From contig JNVV01000063.1 in assembly GCA_000733355.1 (NCBI GenBank), positions 124,001 to 188,000 of the forward strand: DNA of 64,000 nt, read 5' to 3'. The position numbers and the translations under genes are program-made. This document shows positions 9,979 to 21,457 of the stretch, piece by piece; positions within the stretch are counted from its first letter, which is position 1, and each line of letters opens with the position of its first letter. The notes under the pieces were generated by a model. It saw only the letters and a program-made list of their open reading frames with translations, did no database searches and was not told where the DNA came from. Source of the DNA: Falciphora oryzae (taxonomy: Eukaryota; Ascomycota; Sordariomycetes; Magnaporthales; Magnaporthaceae).

Positions 9979-11799
9979 CTAGGTAGGTATGCTAGCTTGT
10001 TCCAACCTCGTACGGCTCCTCCTATACCAACTGTACGATGCAAGCAAAGTTAGAGCCGTTAGGGACGCCGTTACGAGAGCATACGCTACCGCCTGAATGG
10101 TTGCCTGATGTTGCGTATCCGAGGCTGCTCCTGCTAGACTCGAGGTTACGAATCCCGTGCTGAAGAAACTCTACATCTCTCGATTAGCAAACAGTCAACA
10201 TGCTTCGGATCAGACTGGGCATCTTACCGTCATGAGGGTGGCCGGCAAATAAAACAATGTGACGGTTGCGATGACCTTCATGATCTCCGAGTCCTTTTTC
10301 GCAGCTTTTGCCACCTCAAGCATCATCTCTTGTTCCTTTTTGTTGTCCCGAGCTAGTTGCGACATGGCTGTTGTGTTGACGGTCAATGCCTCGCTATGCT
10401 TGGCATAGAGCAGCACCGTCATCTGTGAAGGGGGACCACGGGTTAGCTGGATTCATCCGGGAAGGTGATGAGTGTCGATGGGGAGCATACCAGATTGGAG
10501 ACTTGCTTGGCTCGATCCAGCATGTCCTCGGCCCACTTCTGATTTATGCAGAATTGGGAGACGCATGTAGCAAGCTCGTGATGTAGCATAACGTCTCCCG
10601 GTCTACGATATGTCGAGCCGAGAGACTGGAGTCCGAGCAGAGTTTCCGTATCGGATCGGAGTGCCGCGATGACGTTGTATAGAAGCTCGGAGTGGTACTG
10701 TAGTTCCTGTACGCTGGAGAATGCGAGATCGAGGTCTATCTTCTTCCCAGCTAGGCGGCCTTCTCGGCTCTGTAACGATATACGCGTTAGTAAGGTATCC
10801 CAAGCTTGAAGGGGGTGTGTTTGAGAAGGGGGCACCATACGTTTTCCCTGACGAGGCCCTCCAGATATTTGAGGTACGCCACCCATGCTGGCAAGGAGGA
10901 CTGGAAGAGGAGTACGTGTGGCAGAGCGGGGCCGATCTTCCGCCATCGGGGAGCCGACGCAGCCTTGGGAAGCCCGAGAGCGGTTGGTGTTGGCTGCATT
11001 ATAACCCACACCGACGTTGCACCGTCGAACTTGTGGTAAACGCCCATCCTCCGCTCGGACCAGGGACACTGGCTGCGGCCCGTCCTTGCAACGTAGCGAA
11101 GAGTATATGCGAAGTCTAGGGGGATTAGAAACCCGTCAATCCTAAACGACGAGGACGGTGGGGAGGACGCTGGAAGTTCCGCCTACCGGCATTGCATCCC
11201 GGCACTCTGTTCTTATCGCCCTCAGAGCCGCTGGAGGTTCCTTCGGCGACGTGGCAAAAATATCCCCCGGAAAAGTCGGCCTCGCATCCCTTGTCGAGGG
11301 GACCAAAGCCGTTGAACAGTCTCAGAAACTCGGGACGGGGTTGTATTGCTGTGACGATCTGTTGCAGGGCTTCCTCGGAGAGGTTGAACGGTGCCCAACT
11401 GTGGTCTTGGGACAGGTAACTTGAAGCCCCAAAACTTCGGTCAACATGATGGGGATCTCGCGCCGGCGGGTGTGACTATGGCCATACATGAATGTCTCGC
11501 TTCGAAGCTCAAGGTGTTTCTGTGGCGCTGTTAGGCTTCGGCTAGGGGTACCAAATAGGCGGTATATCCAACAAGGAACATGCCTGCAAAGTGCTTCCAA
11601 GCTGTTGGTCGTCCGTTACAACATCCGATAGTTCGGGTTGGGGATCGTGGCCATCGACCGGGGGGACGGTTTCCAATCGAAGGTTGGTGCCGCCCGGCTT
11701 GAAAAGCTTTGGTTTGGCTTTCTTCAACCTCTTGAGGAAAGGATCGGCATTTGCCAACGTCAGGGTCGGGAAGAGGGCCCATTCATCTGAAGTTGCCAT
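9979..11799 (-). CDS. CorA-like fungal membrane protein, about 469 aa, six exons
   Basis: Proposed exons (complement): 11799-11620, 11475-11187, 11115-10841, 10769-10491, 10422-10228, 10170-9979. All phases agree. The product matches a large Pezizomycotina family with a CorA-like C-terminus. It has a SSYLSQDHSW block, an RYVARTGR..W..RRMGVYHKFD block, a long helical region, then MKVIATVTLFYLPATL followed in the last exon by FFSTGFV and a second hydrophobic helix. This layout, two C-terminal membrane helices after an amphipathic stalk, is that of CorA-type channels, although the GMN signature is not visible. The weakest joint is intron 1. Using acceptor TAG at 11476-11478 stays in frame; a better branch site points to an acceptor at 11520, which would need a one-base frameshift. 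Ion transport is not demonstrated for this family. Confidence 0.7.
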
Positions 11800-12551
11800 G
11801 ACGTGGATCTGCTAAGGGTTTGGGCGCGAAGTCCGCGGCGCTTCTGACGGATTCCAGTCGAGGCCGACCGGGCTGGTGTCTAACTCGGGAGGTAGGGTGA
11901 CGCCGAGACGCTACAGCACGACTAAAACTGGAAGCGTACGGGCCGGGCGAGACGGACACAACATGATCTCTGTATTTAAGGCTGTATGATTTAAACGGCT
12001 GCCTCCAACACATGCCCGGGTGCCTGACCCGGTGTGTGGCGGAGTTGCGCGGAGCCACCGATCGCCGCAGCGTAAAAGCGCGCCAATCGACCCCCGGTCC
12101 TCGCCGCCAGACCCCGTGCTTGGGGCACGGAAGTGGTAGCTCAGGGGTGGCCCCTAAGCCAACTCGTGTATATATAGGAGCTTTGTAAACTTTCCCACAG
12201 TTCCTTTCTTTTTCCTCCTTATTTTCCATAATAACATCACCTTAACCCCTATTAGCGACCACCCCGTAGCCCGGTTTATTATATTTTTGGAAAAATCTTT
12301 TCCTTTACCATAGGATTATAACAATAACAACTTCATAATCAGGAGGAATGGGTCGTAAGTGACAAAGGACTTAAAGCCATAGCGTCTAGATAGATCGGCA
12401 ACGAGGAAGAGGGATTTGACCTAGGGCCTGGCATCCTAAAAAATCATGTATGTTGTGCCAGCTCGATCACGCCTTGCATTGGTCCAATCTAACAGGAAAA
12501 AAAAAAGAGTAAATTGCCATCAGCCGCTTATGCTACAATACCGCCTAGAAT
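11800..12551. other. Intergenic stretch with possible degraded LTR-like segment
   Basis: The 12165-12300 part reads TATATATAGG, a C/T-rich run, then TTAACCCCTATTAGCGACC, which resembles the promoter and R/U5 region of fungal LTR retrotransposons. No flanking target-site duplication, primer-binding site or internal ORF was found, so a solo LTR is only a suggestion. No gene seen. Confidence 0.3.
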
Positions 12552-12968
12552 CTACTGGGTACCTTCCTCCGCGGCCATTGCCAGAAACGGATGATCCCAC
12601 AGCTCATCGGGGACCCCGAAATGTTTTCCGGACAAACGCATGATATCGCTTATCGGGTCCGCACTGACGTATTCCGTTAGTAGGTAGGTGTGGCCTTCGT
12701 AGCGCTGGTAGCCGATATAATCCACGACGGCATACGAGCGCCGCTCGGGGTCGGGCTTCTGCTCCAGCATCGAGAGGGCTCTCTGCAGCGCCGGCTTTTC
12801 GAGATCGAGGCGCTCCGCTGCCATTATTCTGCCGGCGGATGGAGTATCCGATGTGTCCTGAACTTGGAAGACCGGGCCGTGGCGTCCGTCCCTGATTTTT
12901 TCGAAGCAACCGAATCCGAAAATGAAGGGGCCATTGCTTTTCTCTACTGTGGATGGTACTGGGACCAT
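12552..12968 (-). pseudogene. Kinase-like N-lobe only, 138 aa
   Basis: From the ATG at 12968 the frame reads a glycine-rich loop region (FGFGCFEKIRDGRHGPVF), a beta3-like strand where the usual VAIK lysine motif reads IMAAER, a helix C-like segment, and a hinge (YLLTEYVS). It then stops soon after, without catalytic loop, DFG or C-lobe. Length is about half a kinase domain. A C-lobe fragment of the same general type lies at 21458-21770, on the same strand but separated by other genes. This is either a truncated gene or a small pseudokinase; the missing lysine and lost C-lobe favour a decayed copy. Longer upstream frame to 13283 is probably 5' flank. Confidence 0.5.
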
Positions 12969-14081
12969 ATTGGCGAGTAGCAGATTTCGCAAAATAAAGT
13001 GGTGGCTTGGTGGTCGGTGGTCGATTTTTTGAAGGTGGGGAGGAATGTTCAAGCAAGACGACGCTGGGGGACGGCCGGGGCGGCAGGAGCTGTTATTTCT
13101 TCTGATTTTGTCGGAGGATGAGAGCGACCATGTTGCTCCGTTGGCAGCGGTAAAAAGAGCACGAGGCCTCACAATGCAGAGCCTCCAAGCCAAGAAGTAA
13201 GGCAGACGGCTACATGCTGTGCGGAGATTGTGCAGCGTTGAAACCGCCAGGGTCAAGACGCAACAGGGCGGGGCGCAGTGCACATAAATGTGCGGCGTGT
13301 GCCAGCAACAGAGAGGACTGGGCGGGGTGAGGCTGCGCGTAGGTTTACCTACGGATGGCTTGGTGGGACCTCTGGGGCTTTGATCGGGAAAGCTAGAGTG
13401 ATCGCGGTGATGCTCTACATAATATGGAGGTCATCAATGGTTTGCAGTCGGCCAGCGGCACCGGATAATGATCCGGTCAGTGTTAGCCGCCGGATGGAGG
13501 GTTGGCCCCTGGCAGACACCCACGCCCAGCTGCGCTAATACATACGCTGCGGCGGACCAGGGCGGGGCAGTGTAGGGAGGCGCTTGCAGATTCAAACTCG
13601 GGCCTACGTAGTACATTGAATGACCTTGCTAGGTGCCATTCCCGAGCGCATTTGAATGCAGATGTGAGCGAATGTCCGGGTTCTAGATCACCCGGGAGAA
13701 AGCTTCCTCTTATAAAATCTTGTCGGCCCGTGCTAATGGGCACGACATGATCGCTTGTGGCGCGGGCGAAGACGACGTTTTGTTTCTCGACGTGCCTGTG
13801 AANNNNNNNNNNNNNNNNNNNNNNNNNNNNNNNNNNNNNNNNNNNNNNNNNNNNNNNNNNNNNNCTCCTCAGGCACGACGTGCCTTAGGGATCCCCTTCC
13901 GCTCCTCATCGACCCTTTCAAAAAATCGCGAGGGCATCCCGGCGCCGCTCCTCATGTCTGCTAGCCCGATAACCCAGACCGGCCGCGTGGTTACAGGAAA
14001 AATATTCTAGTTTTTAAGCGAGGCAGCTCGTCGTTTACCCATGGCTGGTCGGTCGCAACACAATGCAAAAACGGGGGACGA
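12969..14081. other. Intergenic region containing the gap
   Basis: No gene recognised on either side of the N run. Sequence flanking the gap is partly self-complementary (see the gap entry). Confidence 0.5.
13803..13864. other. Assembly gap (62 N)
   Basis: A run of 62 N. The left flank ends CGACGTGCCTGTGAA and the right flank begins CTCCTCAGGCACGACGTGCC. The two share an imperfect inverted motif (CAGGCACG..CG), so a hairpin or inverted repeat may have caused the gap. True length is unknown. Confidence 0.95.
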
Positions 14082-14316
14082 GGAGAGAGAGAGAGAGAGA
14101 GTTTATTTAACGTCATTAAATCGGGATCTACCAGTCCCTGCCTCCCAAAGGGCATATGACGTGCTAGCGCTACCTAAGCTTGACACTAGGCTACATGTTG
14201 CTATCGAGGCGGCTAACAGATTAAACCCGAAGGCACACGGAGGTCGGGCCGCATTCCGGCGCTCCTTATTGGTGAGCGGGCAATCGGCGGTAGGGCGTAT
14301 ATATATACGCCGGGGC
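14082..14316 (+). repeat. Dispersed repeat, copy C
   Basis: Begins with a (GA)n run and matches copies A and B closely through GAGCGGGCAATCGGC and a GCC-GGGGC block near 14310-14316, then diverges. It lies between the gap and the 5'-truncated gene, so it may mark the breakpoint that cost that gene its start. Confidence 0.8.
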
Positions 14317-14506
14317 AAAGGAAGGGTCCGCTATAGGCCATTTGTTTTTTCCGCAGCGGCACGGGTTATCGTTTTCGTGCTGGAACTTTCGATGGTACCA
14401 ATTAAAGTCCCCGTGCTTTGTGCGTGCGGTTATTAGCCGTTGTAATATGCTCCGGTGGAGTTGTAATGCTTCGGGCGTAGGTTGCGGCGCGGACGGGAGG
14501 CTTGTA

Positions 14507-15461
14507 GCTTTACTTCCACGCGCAGTGGATCTTCCGCAAGGTCGCCGAGGGCCCCCTCTACTCCATCCAGAACAAGGCCAACAACTGCGTCCTGGGCGGG
14601 TCGTCGTCCTCCTCCTCGCGCTGGGAGCTCGTCGTCTGCTTCGGCAAGTACTTCCGGGCGCGCAACGCCGGCACCGGCAAGCACCTGTCTGTCGAGGAGG
14701 GCGGCCTGCCCGCCTTCCGCGACGCCGACACGAGCGACCGGCGCCAGTGCTGGGAGCTGGTCTCGGGCCGCACGCGCGACGGCGGCCACGACCTGGTCTA
14801 CATGGGCGACGACCTCTTCGAGGCGCTGGTGCTGTTCCACAAGCACAAGACCGACGCCAAGCACCACATCGAAAAGCGCGGCGCCAAGAAGCCGCCCAAA
14901 GACAAGGACGAGTGGAGGCTGCCCAAGAGCGGCCTGGTCAGCAGCCCCGACAACAAGACCGTCCGCCAGATTCTAGCCGCCCTCATCGACCGTTGGCAGT
15001 GGAACTCCGTCGAAGACTTGTCGCAGGGCATCCAGACTCTCATCAGCTTCAACCAGGCCGAGGCCGAGGATGTCATCGGCCAGAAGCTCCCAAATGTCAT
15101 TGCGAGGATCTACAGCCAAGATCACCGTCCCAACACCGTCTTCCGGCTCGACCGCCAGGGCTACATCAGCATGGCAGGCGGGCGCTACGTCAACATCCAG
15201 GGACAGTTCGGCAACCACACCTACTTCCACATAATCCTCCCTGTCGGGGTAAACCTCGGGGGCGAGCAGATCCGCAGTTTCATGAAAGCGAGCCTGGCTC
15301 GCAGCACCTCGGTTGTCATCACGCCTACGACATGCAAGGAGCCCAGTGGAGGCCCGGAGTATAGGCGTGGCGACCCTGGACCTGGACCCGACGGAGGGAG
15401 CTCCTGGGTGATGTGGAGCACCGTTGCTATCGCGACTATCATAATGTTTTCCACGTTGTGA
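14507..15461 (+). pseudogene. 5'-truncated gene with GPI-anchor-like C-terminus
   Basis: An open frame runs from after a TAG acceptor-like site (14504-14506) to the stop at 15461, about 317 residues. It begins WIFRKVAEG..YSIQNKANNC and continues with RQCWELV, which has the look of a beta-trefoil (ricin-type lectin-like) fold, then a central helical part and a segment with RLDRQGYISMAGGRYVNIQG. It ends in a short hydrophilic Gly/Pro stretch and a hydrophobic tail (about 20 residues) typical of a GPI-anchor signal. No start codon, signal peptide or first exon is visible upstream, where repeat copy C sits. Either exons lie in the gap region or the gene is broken. Family not recognised with confidence; lectin-like is inference. 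Confidence 0.5.
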
Positions 15462-15650
15462 TATAGTCATAAGGGTCGGAGATGTAGACAATGACTTTGA
15501 GCCGGTAACACATTGGCCCGAGGACTAGACTGGGATCCGTCCCATTTCGCTGGCTTTATATATCTTCTCCTAATATTCACCCCTCAAGGGGCAGGCAGTC
15601 TGTGCAACAACATGAATGAATGCCACTATCCTACGGGGCCTACCCATGCC

Positions 15651-15710
15651 TCCAGCAGCCTCCAGCAGCCTCCAGCAGCCTCCAGCAGCCTCCAGCAGCC
15701 TCCAGCAGCC
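15651..15710 (+). repeat. 10-bp minisatellite, six units
   Basis: Six perfect copies of TCCAGCAGCC in tandem, about 130 bp beyond the 3' end of the HET gene on the opposite strand. The unit length is not a multiple of three, so it does not look like coding repeat DNA. Confidence 0.95.
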
Positions 15711-15843
15711 TCCGCCACCAGGCGCGGATCGCCCGGGGGTCGTCCGACTCAACTCCTCAGTGTTAGCAGCCGCAAATCTTGGACGGGCAGGTCGAAGCAC
15801 AAAGTGTGAGGGGGACTTATCTGGGCCATGGGTCGGTAGGACA

Positions 15844-18104
15844 CTATTCCAAGACAACCGTGCAGCGGCCGTCTTCCTCTCGCGACTCGTGCTCCATCCA
15901 GTCCTCGTTCTGGTAGCTCCCGATGGCGCTGTAGTCTTCATCCTTCCACTTCACTCCTGGCAGTAGAGCAGGCCCGATCCGCAAAATCCCGACCCTGTAG
16001 AAGTGACCTCTGGAGGCGCCGACAGGGCATAGCAGAAGGCAGTAGAGGAAGTACCACACACCGGCATCTCTGTTGCCAGAAGCCATGATCGGAAGGGCAT
16101 GGACGCGGTCTGCTGGGACAGAGATGCAGTCAAGGGAGACCTCAACAACCTGGTACATAGGTCTGCTGATCCAAGAGCCGTTGACGAAAACGCTCCATTC
16201 ACCACTCCCCCGGTTGCCTGTTGGCCTTGTTCTTCCCAATCTCACGGTCATCAACCAGCCTGCGAGGCGTAAGTGGGCCCGGCGAATCTCGACGGTGGTG
16301 TCTTCGGTGCGCGACTCGATTTGGCAGTCTTTGAAGATGGCGACCTCTGAGTAGAATCCCGGTTCCGTAACATATCCCGGCGATATGTGACCTTTCACGC
16401 TTGCCCAAGACCAGGTCGGGGCGGAGGAGACGGTTGGCGGTTGTTCCCGCTCCAAGGGAAGCGGTGCATCCGTGTAGTACTCCCACAGCAGCTGATGGCA
16501 AATATATGGTCGCCAGAGGCCCGCGCAATATTCGGCGTTGAAGTGCGCCTTTAGAAGTTTGACGACTCCAGATATTGCAACAAGCTTGTCGCTTTCGAAA
16601 GTCAGATCGCACGGAGTGTACGCCGCGATGATAGAATTCCATATTTCAACAAGCCGTAAGTCCCTGGAATCTTGGCTCGTTCCAAGTGCTTGTGGCAGCG
16701 AGCTCCTCACCTCCTGAACCATATCTCCGTCCACCCCGAAGCTTCTCTCGCCTACGATGAGAAGGCTGCATGGGTAAGTGTCAGAGGCAAGCATCTCTCC
16801 GCATTCCCAAAACATTTCAGTTTCGCAGAAGTGCAGAAGTCGCGGGGCTAAAAACAGCTCTTGGAAGACCCATGCGCGTGACATCAATGGTTCATCGCTG
16901 AAGGTAAGGCGGCGATATGCCCAGTCCCACAGCACGTATGTGCCGTTCGGGATTGCGTGGCCTTCAACGGTAACGATCATCGGGCCAACGCTTTTGTTTT
17001 GAGTGCCTCGGAAGAGCCCGTCGTTTGTACTGGATGCTGTGACTGCGACAATATTCAGCATGCCTCCACCGTAGACATTAGCCATTCTAGGCCCTTCGCG
17101 TAGCCAGTCCGCCGGCGAATCTTGCTGAATACACAGGGAGTCGATCCAGATGAACCGGATGTCCATGTCGCGGACGAACTTGATGGCGGCTCGAAATGTC
17201 CGGCCTATGCTGGAAATAGGAATCCCTTGCCGAAGTCTCTTGATTGTAGCCGTTTCAAGTTTTAACGGAGGAGGATACGGGTTCCCCCAGCAGTGGCTGA
17301 GGGTTGCGTATGCGAGGTTTCTCTGCTCGAGTGACGATAAATCCCGCGTATGAATTATACGCACATCGTCGTGGCCTGGCACGCCGATTTCCAGCAGTCG
17401 GGTGGGAAGTTGCCGTGGCGTTTCCACACGGACTGCCCGGCAACTTTCATGATCATCCAGGCAGTGCTTGAGCCATCTTCGAGCTCGATCGACGGTAAAC
17501 GGAGAGTGGCTTGCCGCGCAATCCACGTCCCTAAAGGCGGGCTGTGCATTCTTCCTTCTTCGGTAAGCTGCAATCGAAACAACTACTTGATCAACAACTT
17601 TCCCAAGTCAAATAAAATGGCTAGCGTGGCTCGGTATTTGTGATTGGGCGAGGACTAGGAGCTCTTACGTTCGAACTCGAACATGTTGAAAATTACCGGG
17701 TGACAATCATCTTCGGATGCATCGGTCTCAAGCGCGCAATGAATGGATAATGTCATGCCCGAATAAGGCGTATCGACAATACTAAAGGTAGTGAAATATT
17801 GTTCTGGGTCGTCTTTGAGATCGAGCGAGTCGAGGATATCGGGCAGGTTGCAATCTTCGGACATAGGTGAGTCGGACGGCTGACTGTCGAGAACAGTGCC
17901 GTCGGGGCGATCCGAGCGACGGAGATGATCTCGCAGGTGGTCCCAAACACGCCGGCAGATAAAACAGCCCCCCATGGCAGATTGTTCCAGCCCGGCGCGT
18001 GTATCTTGATGCTTCCATGCCTGGTCGCCTTCTTCGTTTACTTTCACGGCGGGCCCTGACGGAGGGCCGAAGATCGGCTTACAGGCCTGGCAGATGTGAG
18101 GCAT
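15844..18104 (-). CDS. HET-domain protein, 719 aa
   Basis: Exons (complement) 18104-17669 and 17567-15844; donor GTAAGA, acceptor GCAG, phase 1. The N-terminal exon begins MPHICQACKPIFG and has a CFICRRVW pair of cysteines, the usual start of this HET subfamily. The HET domain follows in exon 2, with YATLSHCWG, then IRFIWIDSLCIQQDSPADW and MSRAWVFQE, the three hallmark blocks. HET proteins trigger heterokaryon incompatibility and regulated cell death when non-self is met; the domain is TIR-like. The C-terminal 250 residues have no recognised domain. Family and model are firm; the partner and trigger are unknown. Two neighbouring loci (a second HET gene and SesA and kinase remnants) suggest an allorecognition-type island. 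Confidence 0.9.
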
Positions 18105-19009
18105 TGTGTTTCCTGACGTATTTCATCAGATCCCGTGCTGGCTCGAGATTGGGTGCCGTCGGGTGAGGCGGCGTCTGGAGTTGGGATTATCATAGGCAAC
18201 CCTGCGAGCACAGAGAGATGTACCTGTCGGTTGTTGCAGGATTTGATTAGTCAAGTGCACGGACGTGTTGGGCAGGACGCAAAATTTTGCGGGAAATCTA
18301 CAACCGACGGACAAAAGTACCGCTTCGTTTTCAATTTTCCACACCACCCTCAAAATCAACCCTCTATTTCAACGCACGGCTGCACAGTCAATTCTATCTA
18401 AATTCACACAAAATTTGGGTACGTAAATAAACAAAAGCAGTAGATTACGTACGTATTTTTTTTTTTTTTTTTCAATATTTTATATCCCACGCTTCCGCAA
18501 TTGTGCTGGTGGGATTGATGAGAACGCGCGGCGGGGTTGCGGGGCCAAAAAAAATCGAAGCGATACTTTTGTCCTCCCACTGTATCCAGGTGGGCATGGG
18601 GCTAGTCTCAGAGGCTCAGACTGGATGCTCCAGTTTTCAGTTGCCGGAAGACCTCACTCTGGGCTGCCCAGAGGGAACGCCGACCCTCAAGATGCGTCTG
18701 AGGGCCCCCAATGGCGGTTCGGTGGATGTGCTGGTGCAATGGGGAGATTATCCCGGGCAAAAGGCTGCGATGAAGCGTGCTAAGGCCGGAAGATAGTGTG
18801 CCGGCTCCAACTGCTGGTGGTCCCTTTCCCGCGAAAAGTCGAGGGAGCCCGGTCGATGCCATGACCATTGTGAACGGAATATTTATTAGTGTTTTGCACC
18901 GTCCAAGGACAAGGTGAAGAGCCCCGACAGACTCCACCCGCCCAATGAAGTCCAAGTTCATGGCGGCGGGTACCACGCCGGCGTTCATACCCAAGAAAAC
19001 CTTCTCCGC
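18105..19009. other. Intergenic stretch upstream of HET gene
   Basis: Contains a T-rich tract near 18457-18472. No gene recognised; the open frame at 18503-18796 has no motif I know. Confidence 0.5.
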
Positions 19010-19920
19010 TCGCGGTTGCTACTCCGACCCTATATTATCAATATCCCCCGGCGTATTTGCCTCTCCACGGTGTGCAACAATTACAACATCGTCCATTTTC
19101 TGGTAGCAGGCCCTATTCAGGTATTCCGCGTCCGACCGGTCCTGCATTTCTTAGCGAATGCGCGTTAGCAGCCCGCGTAATCGTGGGTTTTGCGCGGCAC
19201 GGATTTGCTTCTTTAGCATCACGACCGTGGTAAACCTCCTCCACAGGGCGTGAGCCACGTCGTGTTGTCGTCGCTGCTCCGAACCGAAGCGACCATCTCT
19301 CTCCCACGGAATACTTGAGCTGGCGGGGAGAATCGATCTCTCCTGCACGGGACGAAATTGATGGAAGTCCCCGCAAAAGACGACCACCGGGATGCCGCCG
19401 AAGTCCCGGCTGGACTCCCGGAGCCAGCAGAGCTGTTCGTTGACGGCGTAGAGCGTCCGCACGCCCAACATGCTGACTTCGTCTATGATTAGGACGTATT
19501 TTCCTGCCAGCCCATCCCGGTCTTGCCGTCAATACGGAGGGCTGCCGGGCTAGACGATGTGAAGCCGCCTGGCTCCCCGGCGCGGCCTGCTTTCGTGGAC
19601 AGTATTTTTTTTTTTTTTTTTTTTTTTTTTGGAAAGCTTGCAAGCGGAATGGATGATAATTCCGTCGATATTTGCGGCTGCTGTGCCGGACGTCGCCGTC
19701 ACCAGGGGGGCGACGGCATTCTGCCGTGCGGGTGAACAACTCGGTGACGGCGGCAATGATGCGCGACTTCCCGGTGCCGCCTTCGTCCCCGATAAACAGG
19801 CAGAGCTTGGGGTTACCGCTTTCGTCGCGACGTAGCCGGTGTAGCCGGCGACAGATCAGCTGGACGGCGATGCTCTGTCTTCGGTTGAGCGTTAAGGAGA
19901 TGGTTAGATGTATGTAATCT
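19010..19920 (-). pseudogene. Helitron-type PIF1-like helicase fragment
   Basis: Read on the minus strand in several frames, this is the helicase part of a Helitron rolling-circle transposon. In order: LNRRQSIAVQLICRRL, Walker A (GDEGGTGKSRII), SGTAAANIDGIIIHSACKLS, Walker B (LIIDEVSMLG), VVFCGDFHQFRPV, QIRAAQNPRLRGLLTRIR and DAEYLNRACYQ. The reading frame is broken between Walker A and the next motif, by a poly-A tract of about 28 bases (19604-19631 on plus) between HSACKLS and Walker B, and by a TAA stop after LLTRIR where relatives have Gln. No Rep (HUH) domain, terminal TC/CTRR or hairpin was found. A dead fragment. Confidence 0.8.
19604..19631 (-). repeat. Poly-A tract inside helicase fragment
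   Basis: About 28 consecutive A on the minus strand, placed inside the helicase coding sequence. It could be the tail of a retroposed insertion or slippage expansion of a Lys-rich patch. Confidence 0.8.
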
Positions 19921-21080
19921 CAGGGTTGCGAGGTCCGGCCCTTTGCATTGCAAATTAAGCAGTCGTTTCTTGCGGGGGGAGTTGCCAGTCGAGGCTGCGC
20001 AGCGCCGCGGCACCTGGCCCACCCCCAGCGTAAGGTACGTGACCCGCTGCTCGTTCGAGCTCTCGGGCATCGGCAACCCGGCTCGGCTCGTTGTGGAGTG
20101 CAGGAGCAGGTCTACCGAGACGACTAAGCTGGGGCGGCTAGAACATCGTACTTCGTACCCGCAGGCTTTGGTCCCGTACATTGAGCACTCGGTCCGCCTA
20201 CTGTCACACACTGTACCCGCTGGGGCCTTGACCGCAGGGTGCTGGATCAGCTCGGACGGGTGCGTCTCCGCACACGAAAGCGGGGCTAGCGGGCATGACG
20301 ACCTGCCATCCGGCGACTAGCGCAGCAACTGCTAGCGCGCCCGGTGGTCTACGAGGGGCTGGGACGTGCTCCCTAACGAAACCAAGGTTCGCGCAACTCT
20401 TCTTTGACCCAGCAGCTTTTCACTTGCCCAGGCTGGCTTTTTCGTGGCGGCCCGCTCACTTCCCAACCCCCCAACCACCTTGTAGCGAAACGCGCCGTCG
20501 CGGACGAACGTCGCGTACGCTCATTTTTGTAACTGACCGGCCCTGGCAGAAATAAAAGCCGACAAGCCGTAAAAAATAAGAATTCGAGCACATACATAGG
20601 CAGGTAAAGACCTGTAATAGGTCAACTTTTAACGTATACGGGAACCGGACAAATATCAATCAGCAACCGGACCACGTGGGTCGCGAGAGGAGATGCTGCC
20701 GAGCCAGGGACCGCAAGAAGGTGGTTGCTTCCAGACCACTGCATTGGCCACGAAGCGTTGACTCATCCTGCAGCCAGAACATGCGCATGACTTCCAACCC
20801 ATCCACTGAGGTGTTGGCAGATGCATCTCGGCTAATGTCCGAGGGAGGGGCACTAACCCGCCCGGCCATGCTGTCGTCGGTAAGGCCACTCCCTCACACA
20901 GTCAGAAATAGAAACAAGACGCGGTTACGCATGTATCTATAAATGGTCGTCCTCCCAGCGACAAAAAAAAGTTGTAGGTGGAAGGTGTGAATGTCTGCTA
21001 GACTTCACCACGGACACGAACCAAACGCTCGATGGGAAAAACATATCTACCAGGTGGACGCCTGACTGCGTCTGAAACCA
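19921..21080. other. Degenerate region
   Basis: Open frames here are short and share no motif I recognise. It lies between transposon debris and gene fragments and is probably decayed sequence. Confidence 0.4.
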
Positions 21081-21417
21081 TGTGCAACTATTTCGAGGTG
21101 AAGGTGTACTACAAGAAATGCGAGGAAGAGTCGAACACATACACTCAGAGCGAAGGCACGAGAAATGTGACCTGGCTAAGCTCCCAGGCTACATCTGTGA
21201 CGATCCACAACCGGCCCTGGGAGAAAACGGCGAACCAACCCAGATGGCGTCGACTTCCCAGCCTGTGTTGCAGTGGCAGGGGAGGGAATTGTTTCTTGGC
21301 GAGCTGGTTTCATCAATGAACGTTAATCGCTGGATGCGTCATTCGGAGGATAAGAATGCGCGTCTTGAAAGACCGAACATGAGTTTCCACCCCATTGATA
21401 TCATTGCAACGTTTTAA
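21081..21417 (+). pseudogene. Small Cys/His fungal protein, frameshifted
   Basis: Frame 1 opens MCNYFEVKVYYKKCEEE. About 50 bases later a second frame gives HIHSERRHEKCDLAKLPGYICDDPQPALGENG. Joined by one frameshift near 21130 this resembles a group of short fungal proteins with a Cys-x..Cys-His-rich core that starts MC..Y. No intron boundary explains the switch. The function of the group is unknown. This is probably a decayed copy. Confidence 0.4.
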
Positions 21418-21457
21418 GTCTTTCGAGACCGCTCTGCAGTCATCGTAATTCCCTTAC

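Noticed and set aside
12010..12310. Solo LTR of a retrotransposon
   Set aside because: Only composition and a TATA-plus-R-like string support it; no terminal TG/CA pair, target-site duplication, primer-binding site or second copy was found. Kept as a low-confidence note only.
14342..15364. Long Arg-rich open frame on plus
   Set aside because: It is a frame-shadow of the GPI-anchor-like frame (14507-15461); its Arg/Pro/Gln composition is typical of an alternate frame of GC-rich DNA.
17526..17526. HET gene start at 17526 as a single-exon 560 aa protein
   Set aside because: The codon there is GTG, and a well-formed intron joins it in frame to an upstream exon with the typical MPHIC start.
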